Assembly (NCBI RefSeq): GCF_014842265.1
Contig: NZ_JACYVI010000006.1
Location: forward strand, 124,001 to 188,000
DNA from: Pseudomonas sp. CFBP 13711
GTDB lineage: Bacteria; Pseudomonadota; Gammaproteobacteria; Pseudomonadales; Pseudomonadaceae
Direction: 5' to 3'
DNA: 64,000 nucleotides
Below the pieces are notes generated by a model that searched no databases, was not told where the DNA came from, and worked only from the letters and a program-made list of their open reading frames with translations. The position numbers were made by a program, and so were the translations under genes. This document shows, in pieces, positions 46,832 through 55,769 of the stretch. Every line of letters begins with the position of its first letter. Position 1 is the first letter of the stretch.

Positions 46832-47752
46832 TCAGCCTTGTGCCAGCCGGTTCGAGTACATCCGGCATTCCGCAAGCAACGCCAAGAGGTTCGGGTCACG
46901 CTCCCGGGCTTTGAGGAACACCAGTCCGATGTGCTGCTGCATGCGGTATCGCGCTTGCAGCGGCACCAGGCGGACGCGGTTTTCGTAGACGGCGGCGATT
47001 CGCCCGGGCAACAGCGCATAGCCCACTCCGGAGCTGACCATGCTCAGCAGCGTGAAGATGTCGTTCACTTGCATGGCGATCTTCGGTTCAAAACCGGCTT
47101 GTTCAAACACCCGCGCGCCATCGCGGTGGGTGGCGAAGCCTTGGGTCAGGGTAATGAAGGTCATTTCCCGCAGGTCGCTCAGGTCCACCTCGCTCTGTAG
47201 CGCAAAGGGTGAATCAGCCGGCGTGGCGAGAAAAATATCGTCGGAAAACAGCGGCAATTGCTCGCAATCCGGATCACTCACGGATTCGTTCAGCGACACC
47301 AAAATCGCATCCACCTCCATGTTCTTCAGCTTGTAGAAGAGATCGATATTGGAGCCCAGGATCAGGTCGATGTTGAGTTCGCTGCGGCGGATCTTCAGGC
47401 CCATGATCAGCTGCGGCACGGTTTTGACCGTGAGTGAATACAGCGCGCCCAGCTTGAACCGCGCCGCCGAAAACCCCGCCGCCTGCCGCGTCTGTTCGAT
47501 GGTGCTGAGCACGTCCTGCACCAGCTTCTGCGCGCGCTCCTCCAGCACATAAGCGCCTTCGAGGGGCGTGAGGTTGCGACCCTCGTGCTTGAACAGTGGA
47601 CACCGCAACGCGCTTTCCAGCGAGTGAATCGCCCGGTGCACGCTGACCGTGCTCGTCTGCAGCTCCGCCGCCGCGCGCGCGAGATTGCCGGTGCGCATGA
47701 ACGCCAGAAAGATTTCCAGCTTCTTGAGGGTGAGCTCTTCGTCGATCTGCAT
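46832..47752 (-). CDS. mdcR: LysR family transcriptional regulator MdcR
   Basis: 306 aa. N-terminal winged helix-turn-helix (LTLKKLEIFLAFMRTGNLARAA...; RAIHSLESALRCPLF) and a substrate-binding domain. Closely resembles Pseudomonas MdcR, the activator of the mdc genes, and faces the operon tail-to-tail across the REP array. ATG at 47752 (MQIDEELTLKKL) gives usual length; an ATG 24 codons upstream is an alternative. Divergent from the HlyIII-like gene. Confidence 0.92.
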   Translation of the reverse strand: MQIDEELTLKKLEIFLAFMRTGNLARAAAELQTSTVSVHRAIHSLESALRCPLFKHEGRNLTPLEGAYVLEERAQKLVQDVLSTIEQTRQAAGFSAARFKLGALYSLTVKTVPQLIMGLKIRRSELNIDLILGSNIDLFYKLKNMEVDAILVSLNESVSDPDCEQLPLFSDDIFLATPADSPFALQSEVDLSDLREMTFITLTQGFATHRDGARVFEQAGFEPKIAMQVNDIFTLLSMVSSGVGYALLPGRIAAVYENRVRLVPLQARYRMQQHIGLVFLKARERDPNLLALLAECRMYSNRLAQG

Positions 47753-47918
47753 CGTATGGATCCGCGCCGGATTCTTGTTTTGAGAGCGCCCGATTGTGCC
47801 GAAGAGATCGGCGGCTGACTGCATTAAATTCTCGATAACACCACACTAGACGTTGTCATCGCGGTTCAGAAGCAGGACGCTTGGCGCGTGTCACGCAATT
47901 GAGAGAGGTAGTTTGCGG

Positions 47919-48536
47919 ATGTACTACGGAGAAAAATTCAACGCCTGGACCCACTTGGTCGGCGCGATTCTGGCGACGATTGGCGCCGTCTGGATGCTGG
48001 TTGTCGCCACGATGACGGGGGATATCTGGAAGATCATCAGCGTCGCGGTCTACGGTGTGGCGCTGGTGATGCTGTACAGCGCGTCGACGGTGTACCACAG
48101 CGTTCGCGGCCGGGCGAAAGTGATCATGCAAAAGGTTGATCACTTTTCGATCTATCTGCTCATCGCGGGCAGCTACACGCCGTTTTGTCTGGTGACGCTG
48201 CACGGGACGTGGGGCTGGACGTTGTTCGGTATCGTCTGGGCGCTGGCGATCATCGGCATCCTCCAGGAAATCAAACCCCGGTCCGAAGCGCGGGTGATGT
48301 CCATCGTCATTTACGCGGTCATGGGCTGGATCGTGCTGGTCGCGGTCAATCCGCTGATCGCCGCGCTGGGCATGGCCGGATTCATCTGGCTGGCGCTGGG
48401 TGGCGTGTTCTACACCGTGGGGATCATTTTTTTCGCGTTCGACACCAAGGTCCGACACTTTCATGGGGTCTGGCACCTGTTTGTCATCGCCGGCAGCCTG
48501 CTGCACTTTGTTGCGATTTCGCGTTACGTGCTTTAG
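47919..48536 (+). CDS. Hemolysin III / TrhA family membrane protein
   Basis: 205 aa with seven predicted helices, member of the PAQR/HlyIII family (N-terminal EKFNAWTHLVGA; SASTVYHS; C-terminal FHGVWHLFVIAGS, with the conserved Ser/His/Asp-type metal residues). Family roles include membrane lipid homeostasis; hemolytic activity should not be assumed. ATG at 47919 follows GAGAGAGGTAGTTTGCGG. Confidence 0.9.
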   Translation: MYYGEKFNAWTHLVGAILATIGAVWMLVVATMTGDIWKIISVAVYGVALVMLYSASTVYHSVRGRAKVIMQKVDHFSIYLLIAGSYTPFCLVTLHGTWGWTLFGIVWALAIIGILQEIKPRSEARVMSIVIYAVMGWIVLVAVNPLIAALGMAGFIWLALGGVFYTVGIIFFAFDTKVRHFHGVWHLFVIAGSLLHFVAISRYVL

Positions 48537-48546
48537 ACGTGTGGGG

Positions 48547-48643
48547 CGGGAGTGGCGCTGCCGCTTGCTCGCGAAGATGACGATTCATCTGCTGGATTTT
48601 CAGCGGCAGGGATGATGTCTTCGTGAGCAAGCTCACTCCCACA
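48547..48643. repeat. REP pair with a second type of expanded apex
   Basis: Left half GGGAGTGGCGCTGCCGCTTG (48549-48568) continuing CTCGCGAAG, right half CTTCGTGAGCAAGCTCACTC (from 48619). The left apex carries GGCGCTGCC instead of GC. Downstream, 48644-48785 shows no gene. Confidence 0.75.
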
Positions 48644-48785
48644 ATAGGCGGTATCCGATGCACACCTGGTCATCCATGCGCCGCTTCGGTGCATATCATC
48701 TTTCACATCACTGATCATTTTCTGTACACCCCACAGCCTTGCGCGCTTTCCGCTCTGCACCAATGCGGATAACTTTCGCACCCGA

Positions 48786-48832
48786 TTGAAGCATTTAATT
48801 CATTTATTTTATTTGTTGAATTATTTGATTCG
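48786..48832. promoter_or_regulatory. Two 17-bp direct repeats, probable operator of the ABC/hydantoinase operon
   Basis: TTGAAGCATTTAATTCA (48786-48802) and TTGAATTATTTGATTCG (48816-48832), 13 of 17 identical, start-to-start 30 bp. Each is a partial palindrome of the TGAA-N8-TTCA kind reported for several RpiR-family operators. They lie in an AT-rich island ending about 80 bp before the substrate-binding-protein gene; the likely binding protein is the RpiR regulator at 52.4 kb. Confidence 0.5.
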
Positions 48833-48913
48833 TCATCCTAGTCTGATCCTCGAAACGCCCCCTCTGTGGTAAGGCGGCCTTCTTGAACTGACTGATCAAT
48901 CGGGGAGCAAGAC

Positions 48914-49690
48914 ATGAATGTGAAAGTACTCTTGAGCATGGCCGTGGCAACCGCCTTTTCCGCATCCACCTGGGCCGCTGACTGGACCGTCGGCGCCAAC
49001 GTAGGCAACGTACCGTGGGAGTTTCAGAACGCCAAAGGCGAGATCGTCGGCTTTGAAGTCGACGTGGTGAAAGAAGTCGCCAAACGCGCCGGCAAGACCG
49101 TGGAATTCGTCAACATCCCGTTCAACGGCCTGTTCAGCGCCGTGCAATCCAAAAGGGCTGACATCGCCATTTCATCGATCACCATCACCCCCAAGCGCCT
49201 TGAATCCGTTGGCTTTGCCCAGCCGTATTACGACAGCGACCAATCCCTGTCGGTGCTCGCCAAATCCGGCATCAACGGCCTGAAAGACATGGACGGCAAG
49301 GTGGTCGGCGTCGACACCGGCTCCACCGGCGACATGTGGGTCAACGCCCATCAGGCCGAATACAAGTTCAAGGAAGTCTCACGCTACGAAGGGCTGTCGC
49401 CTGCGATGCTCGATCTCGCGTCCGGCCGCATGGACGGCTACATCAGCGATATCCCGGCGGTCCTGTACTACATCAAGGACATGCCGCAATACAAAGTCGT
49501 CGCGAAAATTCCTACCGGTGAGAAGTACTCGTTGATGCACGCCAAGGGCTGGGCATCGGCCGGTCAGGTCAACGACATTATCACCACGATGAAGAAAGAA
49601 GGCGTGATCGCCGACCTGCACAAGAAGTGGTTCGGTGCCGACGCTGATCCGGAGTCCAGCACCGTCAAAGTCGTTGATGTGCTCAAGTAA
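48914..49690 (+). CDS. ABC transporter substrate-binding protein, polar amino acid type (family 3)
   Basis: 258 aa. Signal peptide MNVKVLLSMAVATAFSASTWA cleaved before ADWTV, then a family 3 solute-binding fold with FEVDVVKEVAKRAGK and DIAISSITITPKRLESVGFAQPYYDS. Periplasmic receptor for the importer encoded by the next two genes. Preceded by GGGGAGCAAGAC. Ligand unknown; the neighbouring hydrolases argue for an amino-acid-like or ureide ligand rather than a standard amino acid. Confidence 0.92.
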   Translation: MNVKVLLSMAVATAFSASTWAADWTVGANVGNVPWEFQNAKGEIVGFEVDVVKEVAKRAGKTVEFVNIPFNGLFSAVQSKRADIAISSITITPKRLESVGFAQPYYDSDQSLSVLAKSGINGLKDMDGKVVGVDTGSTGDMWVNAHQAEYKFKEVSRYEGLSPAMLDLASGRMDGYISDIPAVLYYIKDMPQYKVVAKIPTGEKYSLMHAKGWASAGQVNDIITTMKKEGVIADLHKKWFGADADPESSTVKVVDVLK

Positions 49691-49742
49691 TCCCTGATCG
49701 CTCACGCCCGCGCCCGTCACTGCTCGCCACCAAGGAATCGCA

Positions 49743-50420
49743 ATGGAGTTGTTAGAAACGTTCTTCAACTGGAGCGTGTTCGTTGACGCGCTGCCACTGA
49801 TGCTCCGCGGCCTGGGCGTGACCGTGATGCTTGGCGTGGTCAGCATCATTCTCGGCCTGGTGGGCGGGCTGGTGCTGGCGATGCTGCGGTTGTACGGGTA
49901 CGCGCCGGTGCGGCTTCTGGCGCGGGTGTACATCGACGTGCTGCGCTCGATTCCATTGCTGGTGCTGTTGGTGCTGATCTATTACGCGCTGCCGTTCGTG
50001 GGCATTCGCCTGTCGTCGTTCGCGGCGGCCACGGCGGCGCTGTCGCTGGTGTCCTGCGCGTATTCGGCGGAGATCTTCCGCTCTGGCATCGAAGCCATTC
50101 CCCGCGGGCAGTTCGAAGCCTCTGCGTCCCAGGGCATGAGCTTTTTCAACACCATGCGCGACATCATCCTGCCCCAGGCCATGCGCATCGTCATGCCGCC
50201 GATGACCAGCAACTGCATCAACGTCATGAAAGACACCGCGCTGGCGTCGGTCGTGGCGATGCCTGACCTCCTGAAACAAGCCACACAGGCCCAGGCCCTG
50301 GCAGCCAACCCGACACCCCTGGTGGGCGCGGCGGTCATGTACCTGTTGCTGCTTCTGCCGTTGGTGCAATTGGTGAGCTGGATCGAGCGGCGTAACGGCG
50401 CCGGGAGGAAAAGCGCATGA
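49743..50420 (+). CDS. ABC transporter permease, polar amino acid type
   Basis: 225 aa HisM/HisQ-type inner membrane permease with five helices and the EAA loop ([21 protein letters not shown]; shown in part). Only one permease gene is present, so a homodimer is likely. Overlaps the ATPase gene by 4 nt (ATGA). Confidence 0.94.
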   Translation: MELLETFFNWSVFVDALPLMLRGLGVTVMLGVVSIILGLVGGLVLAMLRLYGYAPVRLLARVYIDVLRSIPLLVLLVLIYYALPFVGIRLSSFAAATAALSLVSCAYSAEIFRSGIEAIPRGQFEASASQGMSFFNTMRDIILPQAMRIVMPPMTSNCINVMKDTALASVVAMPDLLKQATQAQALAANPTPLVGAAVMYLLLLLPLVQLVSWIERRNGAGRKSA

Positions 50421-51151
50421 GCACCGTCATCGAAATGGAAGGCGTGGCGAAATTCTACGGGCCATTCCAGGCGCTGACCGACATCAACCTGACCGTCGAT
50501 CAAGGCGAAGTGGTGGTCATCCTCGGGCCTTCAGGCTCAGGGAAATCGACACTGATCCGCTGCATCAATCTGCTGGAGGAATATCAGCAGGGCGACATCC
50601 GCGTCGGCAGCCAACGCGTTGAAACCGGCCCGAAGCTGGCCGGCATCCGTTGCGAAGTCGGCATGGTATTTCAGAATTTCAATTTGTACCCGCACCTCAC
50701 CGTGCTCGCCAACGTGGCGCTGGCGCCGGTGCGGGTGCGCGGCATGTCTCGCCGTGACGCCAACGAACGCGCGCGCCTGCTGCTGGAGAAAGTCGGCATG
50801 GGCGCCCACGCGGCGAAATACCCGAGCCAGTTGTCCGGCGGCCAGCAGCAACGCGTGGCCATCGCCCGAACCATGGCGATGGAGCCACGGGTGATTCTGT
50901 TTGACGAGCCCACTTCGGCGCTCGACCCGGAGATGGTCGGCGAAGTGCTTGACGTCATGCAGAACCTCGCCCGCTCCGGCGTGACCATGGTCGTCGTGAC
51001 CCATGAAATGGGCTTTGCGCGCAAGGTCGCCGACCGGGTGATCTTCATGGAGAACGGCCGAATCATCGAACAGAACAACCCGCACGATTTCTTCACGGCC
51101 CCGCAAGAGCCGAGAACCCGCGCGTTTTTGCAGGCCATCCTGCATCACTGA
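50417..51151 (+). CDS. ABC transporter ATP-binding protein, polar amino acid type
   Basis: 244 aa GlnQ/HisP-like ATPase. Walker [10 protein letters not shown], signature [17 protein letters not shown], Walker [16 protein letters not shown] and switch His ([14 protein letters not shown]) are intact. Coupled to the permease; 21 nt before the class V enzyme. Confidence 0.95.
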   Translation: MSTVIEMEGVAKFYGPFQALTDINLTVDQGEVVVILGPSGSGKSTLIRCINLLEEYQQGDIRVGSQRVETGPKLAGIRCEVGMVFQNFNLYPHLTVLANVALAPVRVRGMSRRDANERARLLLEKVGMGAHAAKYPSQLSGGQQQRVAIARTMAMEPRVILFDEPTSALDPEMVGEVLDVMQNLARSGVTMVVVTHEMGFARKVADRVIFMENGRIIEQNNPHDFFTAPQEPRTRAFLQAILHH

Positions 51152-51172
51152 TCAGACTCTGGAGCTCATCCC

Positions 51173-52420
51173 TTGAATGCCTTGGACATCGATTACGTAC
51201 GCAGCCAGTTTCCCGCCCTCGCCAGCGGCTACGCCTACCTGGACAACGCCGGCGGCTCGGCCGTGCTCAAGCCGGTCGCCGAGCGCATCACCGATTACTT
51301 GCTCAACAGCGCCGTGCAACTGGGCGCGTCCTACAGTGAGTCGGTGGACGCTGGCGCGCGGGTCATGCAGGCGCGGGAATCGGTCGCGCAACTGATCAAC
51401 GCGCGCTACCCGGAAGAGTGCGTGATGGGCGGCTCGACCACCCATTTGCTGCAAATCCTCTGCCGCGCTATCGCGCCGTCGATCCAGGCCGGGGACGAGA
51501 TCATCGTCACCAACTGCGACCACGAGGCCAACATCGGACCTTGGGTGCGGCTGTGCGAAGAACGCGGCGCGACGTTGCGCGTCTGGGCGGTCAATGCGCA
51601 GAGCATGGACCTGGAACTGGCTGATCTGGATGCGCTGCTTTGCGACAAGACCCGCTACCTGGCCATGACCCATGCGTCGAACATCCTCGGCAGCGTCAAC
51701 CCGGTCGCCGAGGTTGCGCGCCGGGTGCACGCGGTGGGTGGCAAGTTGTGCGTCGATGCCGTGGCCTACGCGCCCCATCGGCTGGTCGATGTGCAGGCCA
51801 GCGGCGCCGATTATTACGTGTTCAGTTTCTACAAGACCTTCGGCCCGCACTTCGCTGTGCTGTGGGGCAAGCGGGAAGCACTGCTGGAACTGCCGAGCCT
51901 GAACCACTTTTTCATCGGTCAGGAAGTCATTCCCTACAAGCTGCAGCCCGGCAACTTGAACTACGAGCTGTCCTACGGCTGCATCGGCATCAGCGATTAC
52001 CTGATCGACATCGGCCGACGCCTCGGCGCCAGCGGCAGCGAACGTCAATTGATGCAGGCCGCCTTCGATGCCTTTGAAGTGCAGGAAGACCTGCTGGCCG
52101 AGACACTGCTGGCGTTTCTGCGGGAGACACCGGGTGTACGAATTATCGGAAAATCCCGTGTGACCGACGGCGATCGCGTGCCGACCATCAGCTTCGTGGT
52201 GGAGGGCGTTCAGTCGGAAGCCATCGTGCGCCGCGTGGATAATCACCGCATGGGCATCCGCTTTGGTGACTTCTATGCGCGCCGCCTGATCGAACAGTTG
52301 GGCCTGACCCCTTACGGCGGCGTGGTCCGCGTGTCGATCGCGCACTACAACAGCGTCGATGAGCTGAATCGTCTGGTGGAGCACCTGGCCCAGGCAATCA
52401 CAGAACTGCGTCCCTCCTGA
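51173..52420 (+). CDS. Class V aminotransferase / cysteine desulfurase-like PLP enzyme
   Basis: 415 aa. PLP fold type I: cofactor Asp and following Tyr in CVDAVAYAPHR, Schiff-base Lys in VFSFYKTFGPH (about residue 222), HEANIGPW near the aromatic stacking site. Closest in look to the VC1184-like desulfurase-like group, not IscS or SufS; no partner Fe-S genes nearby. The start is TTG (51173) with GGAG 6-7 nt upstream; no in-frame ATG is close. Could be a lyase, transaminase or desulfurase acting on the imported compound; substrate not recognised. Confidence 0.88.
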   Translation: MNALDIDYVRSQFPALASGYAYLDNAGGSAVLKPVAERITDYLLNSAVQLGASYSESVDAGARVMQARESVAQLINARYPEECVMGGSTTHLLQILCRAIAPSIQAGDEIIVTNCDHEANIGPWVRLCEERGATLRVWAVNAQSMDLELADLDALLCDKTRYLAMTHASNILGSVNPVAEVARRVHAVGGKLCVDAVAYAPHRLVDVQASGADYYVFSFYKTFGPHFAVLWGKREALLELPSLNHFFIGQEVIPYKLQPGNLNYELSYGCIGISDYLIDIGRRLGASGSERQLMQAAFDAFEVQEDLLAETLLAFLRETPGVRIIGKSRVTDGDRVPTISFVVEGVQSEAIVRRVDNHRMGIRFGDFYARRLIEQLGLTPYGGVVRVSIAHYNSVDELNRLVEHLAQAITELRPS

Positions 52421-52438
52421 TTTCTATCGAGCCTTTTT

Positions 52439-53311
52439 ATGCCTGTACCCCAAACTCTGGCCGAGCTGCGTGCCGCCATCGTCGAACATCAGGAACGCCT
52501 GACCGCGCGGCAGCGTGATGCGGCGCATTACCTGAACGAGCATCCCCACGACGTGGCGCTGAACACGGTCGCGGCGCTGGCGAAAATCTCCGGCATCCCG
52601 TCGTCGGCGTTCATTCGGTTGGCGCAAGCGCTGGGCTTTGGCGGGTTCAGCGATCTGCAGCGCTTGTTCAAGCAGCCGTTGCAGCAGGCCGGGCAGGGCA
52701 GTTTCAAAGAGCGCATCCGGCACTATCGCGGCGAGCAGTTGCTCGACGATCCCACCGATGTGGGCGCCATGCTCTCGGCGTTCAGCCGCGCGAATATTGT
52801 GTCGCTGGAGCACTTGGCCGAAGGCGAGCAAGTCGAGGCCATCGAGCGCGCCATCGAGCTGTTGGAACAGGCGCGCACCACCTTCGTGGTCGGCATGCGC
52901 CGTTCGTTTCCCATGGCGTCCTACCTGAGCTACGCGCTCAGCCGCGTCGGTCGTCGTGCCGTACACATCAGCGGTCTGGGCGGCAGTTTGCGCGAGCAGG
53001 TCGGCGCGCTGCACGGCGATGACGTGCTGGTGGCGGTGAGTTTTCCGCCGTACGCGCAGGAAACCATCGACGCCTGCGAGCAAGCCGTCGCGGCGGGGAC
53101 ACCCATCGTGGCGATCACTGACAGCATTCTCAGCCCCATCGGACAAACCGCGTCGGTGATGATCGAGGTCAACGACGCCGAGCTGCTGGGCTTTCGCTCG
53201 CTCACCGCCGCCTTCTGCATCGCGCAGACCCTGGCCATGGGCCTGGCCTTTCGCACCGGTCAGAACCTTGATGGTCCCGACCACGATGCACTGAAAACCA
53301 TCGACTGCTGA
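52439..53311 (+). CDS. MurR/RpiR family transcriptional regulator
   Basis: 290 aa. N-terminal RpiR helix-turn-helix (LTARQRDAAHYLNEHPHDVA; TVAALAKISGIPSSAFIRLAQALGF) and C-terminal SIS domain (about 130-260, VGMRRSFPMASYLSYALSRVGR). SIS domains in this family usually sense phosphosugars, but members controlling amino-acid and purine catabolism exist. Sits inside the operon it probably regulates, 18 nt after the class V gene. Confidence 0.92.
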   Translation: MPVPQTLAELRAAIVEHQERLTARQRDAAHYLNEHPHDVALNTVAALAKISGIPSSAFIRLAQALGFGGFSDLQRLFKQPLQQAGQGSFKERIRHYRGEQLLDDPTDVGAMLSAFSRANIVSLEHLAEGEQVEAIERAIELLEQARTTFVVGMRRSFPMASYLSYALSRVGRRAVHISGLGGSLREQVGALHGDDVLVAVSFPPYAQETIDACEQAVAAGTPIVAITDSILSPIGQTASVMIEVNDAELLGFRSLTAAFCIAQTLAMGLAFRTGQNLDGPDHDALKTIDC

Positions 53312-53363
53312 GCCATGGCTTGGCGGTCTGCCGACTGTTCGAACGTTGCAGGAGTAGGCTTTT

Positions 53364-54260
53364 ATGGCATCACCCATTCGAGATCTGGTCGGCTACGGCC
53401 GGCAGCGCCCCCAGGGCACCTGGCCCAACGGTGCGCGGCTGGCCGTCAACTTTGTCATCAATTACGAAGAAGGCTCGGAGCGTTCCCTGGCCATGGGCGA
53501 TCCTGACCAGGAGAGCATGACCGAATGGGGCAGCTATCAGTTTCCCGACGGCGTACGCAATCTGGCGATGGAATCGATGTACGAGTACGGCGCCCGCGTC
53601 GGCATCTGGCGCATCCTCGACATCCTGCAACAGGCCAACGTCCCGGCGACCTTTCATGCCTGCGCAGTGGCCTTCGAGCAGAACCCGGATGTCGCCAAAG
53701 CGGCGGTCGAGCTGGGCCATGAAATCTGCAGCCACGGCTATCGCTGGGAAGAAGTGTTCCGCCTGACCGAAGCCGAGGAGCGCGAGCACATTCGTCTGGC
53801 GATCGAGTCGTTCGAGCGCACGTGTGGCAAGCGTCCGGTGGGCTGGTATTGCCGCTATGGCGCCAGCGTTCATACGCGGCGGCTGGTGGCAGAAGAGGGC
53901 GGTTTTCTCTATGACTCGGACGCCTACAACGATGACGTGCCGTATTTCGTCGACGTCGAGGGCAAGCAGCATCTGGTGGTGCCGTACACCAGCGACGTCA
54001 ACGACTTCCGTTACTGGAACTCCCCGGGCTTGTCCCAGGCGTCCGATTTCCTCGAGTACATGAAGGAAAGCTTCGATGTGCTGTACGAAGAATCCGCCGA
54101 CGGCTTGCGAATGATGTCCATCGGGCTGCACCCACGCATGGTCGGACGTCCAGGCCGGGTCCGCGCGATCAAGCATTTCATCGAGTACGCCCAGGCCCGC
54201 GAAGGCGTCTGGTTCACCACCCGCGAAGAGATCGCCAAGGCCTGGCTGACCCGCGCCTGA
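53364..54260 (+). CDS. Polysaccharide deacetylase-fold hydrolase, PuuE allantoinase-like
   Basis: 298 aa carbohydrate-esterase-4 fold protein. N-terminal PIRDLVGYGRQRPQGTWPNGARLAVNFVINYEEGSE aligns with bacterial PuuE (shown only in pieces here: DLVGYGRQ, NYEEGSE), and GHEICSHGYRWEE plus SIGLHPRMVGRP also match. No TxDD NodB motif is present; NYEEG replaces it, as in PuuE, which opens allantoin without metal. Likely acts on a cyclic amide or ureide, not sugar. 52 nt after the regulator and 13 nt before the dihydropyrimidinase. Confidence 0.88.
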   Translation: MASPIRDLVGYGRQRPQGTWPNGARLAVNFVINYEEGSERSLAMGDPDQESMTEWGSYQFPDGVRNLAMESMYEYGARVGIWRILDILQQANVPATFHACAVAFEQNPDVAKAAVELGHEICSHGYRWEEVFRLTEAEEREHIRLAIESFERTCGKRPVGWYCRYGASVHTRRLVAEEGGFLYDSDAYNDDVPYFVDVEGKQHLVVPYTSDVNDFRYWNSPGLSQASDFLEYMKESFDVLYEESADGLRMMSIGLHPRMVGRPGRVRAIKHFIEYAQAREGVWFTTREEIAKAWLTRA

Positions 54261-54273
54261 CGGAGTGAACGAC

Positions 54274-55710
54274 ATGCAGGTTTTTGATCTGATCATCCGC
54301 AACGCCAATGTGGTGACGGCGGCGGACGGTTTCCTGTGCGACATCGGCGTGCGCGACGGCCGAATTGTCGCGCTGGGCCTGGGCCTGCAAGGTACCGCAG
54401 AGGAAGTCGATGCGCGGGGGCGAACTGTGACGCCGGGCGGGATCGACAGCCATGTGCATCTGGATCAGCCGACCGGCGACGGTTCGGTCATGGCCGATGA
54501 TTTCGAAAGCGGCACCCGTTCAGCCGCGTGTGGCGGGACGACAACGGTGATTCCCTTTGCCTGCCAGCAGAAGGGACAAACCCTGCGGGCGGCGGTGGAG
54601 GACTACCATCGGCGCGCGGACGGTCGGGCGCTGATCGACTATGCGTTTCACCTCATCGTCACCGACCCCACCGACGACGTGTTGCGCCACGAGCTGCCCG
54701 AGCTGATTGCCGAGGGCTACACCTCGTTCAAGATCTACATGACCTACGACGCCCTGAAACTCAACGACCGCGAGATTCTGGAAACCCTGTCGGTGGCGCG
54801 GGCCGAAGGCGCGATGATGATGCTGCACGCCGAAAACAGCGACTGCATCGCCTGGCTGACCGAGCGCCTGCTCGCCGCCGGCCACAGCGCGCCGCGTTAT
54901 CACGCCACGTCGCGGCCAATGCTGGTGGAGCGCGAGGCCACGCACCGGGCCATTGCGCTGGCCGAGTTGGTGGATGTGCCGATTCTCATCGTCCATGTTT
55001 CGGGGCGCGAGGCCATTGAACAGATTCGCTGGGCGCAGAGCCACGGCTTGAAGGTCTACGGCGAGACCTGTCCGCAGTATCTGTTTCTCACCGCAGATTC
55101 ACTGGGCTGCGATGACAGCTTTGAAGGCGCCAAATGCATCTGCAGCCCGCCGCCGAGAGACGCCGGCAATCAGCAAGTGGTCTGGGACGGCCTGCAGAAT
55201 GGCTCGTTTGAAGTGTTCTCGTCGGATCACGCGCCGTTTCGCTACGGCGGCCCGGACGGCAAACGTGCCCACGGCGAGGCGGCGCCGTTTTCCGAAGTGG
55301 CCAACGGCATTCCGGGCGTCGAGACACGCATGGCGCTGCTCTGGTCGGAAGGCGTGCGCAAGGGGCGAATCACGCCGCAGGCATTTGTCGCGCTGACGGC
55401 GACTAACGCGGCGCGGTTGTACGGTCTGTATCCGCGCAAGGGCAGCATCGCCATTGGGTCGGACGCGGATCTGGTGATCTGGGATGAGGACCTGGACATC
55501 GAGCTGACCAACGAAATGCTGCACCACAACGTCGATTACACCCCGTACGAGGGTATGCGCTTGAGTGCATGGCCGGCGATGACCTTCGCCAGAGGTGAAC
55601 GGGTGTGGGACGGCAGCCCGTTGGGTAAACCGGGGCGCGGAGAATTTCTGCCCTGCGCCCGCCCGGAACCTGCGAAAGCCCGGCGCAGAGAGTCGGAGTT
55701 ACCGGAGTGA
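54274..55710 (+). CDS. Dihydropyrimidinase / hydantoinase
   Basis: 478 aa cyclic-amide hydrolase of the amidohydrolase superfamily. Metal ligands: H60 and H62 (GGIDSHVHLDQ), carboxylated Lys K153 (TSFKIYMTYD), His in MLHAENSD, His in VHVSGREA, Asp D318 (SSDHAPF). All are intact, so it should be active. ATG at 54274 is preferred over GTG 54265 because CGGAG ends 8 nt before it. No carbamoylase (beta-ureidopropionase or N-carbamoyl-amino-acid hydrolase) is in the cluster, so it differs from classical pyrimidine reductive catabolism. Last gene of the operon. Confidence 0.93.
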   Translation: MQVFDLIIRNANVVTAADGFLCDIGVRDGRIVALGLGLQGTAEEVDARGRTVTPGGIDSHVHLDQPTGDGSVMADDFESGTRSAACGGTTTVIPFACQQKGQTLRAAVEDYHRRADGRALIDYAFHLIVTDPTDDVLRHELPELIAEGYTSFKIYMTYDALKLNDREILETLSVARAEGAMMMLHAENSDCIAWLTERLLAAGHSAPRYHATSRPMLVEREATHRAIALAELVDVPILIVHVSGREAIEQIRWAQSHGLKVYGETCPQYLFLTADSLGCDDSFEGAKCICSPPPRDAGNQQVVWDGLQNGSFEVFSSDHAPFRYGGPDGKRAHGEAAPFSEVANGIPGVETRMALLWSEGVRKGRITPQAFVALTATNAARLYGLYPRKGSIAIGSDADLVIWDEDLDIELTNEMLHHNVDYTPYEGMRLSAWPAMTFARGERVWDGSPLGKPGRGEFLPCARPEPAKARRRESELPE

Positions 55711-55769
55711 TGACGGTGATACGCGTCGGGTATCAAAGCCCCCGCAATATGAGCTGACTCACACCATTC

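Noticed and set aside
46179..46868. 229-codon minus-strand open frame with internal protein repeats
   Set aside because: It runs through the REP array; its repeats (CGSELAHEDGIS) are the translation of REP halves, and it has no ribosome site or family match.
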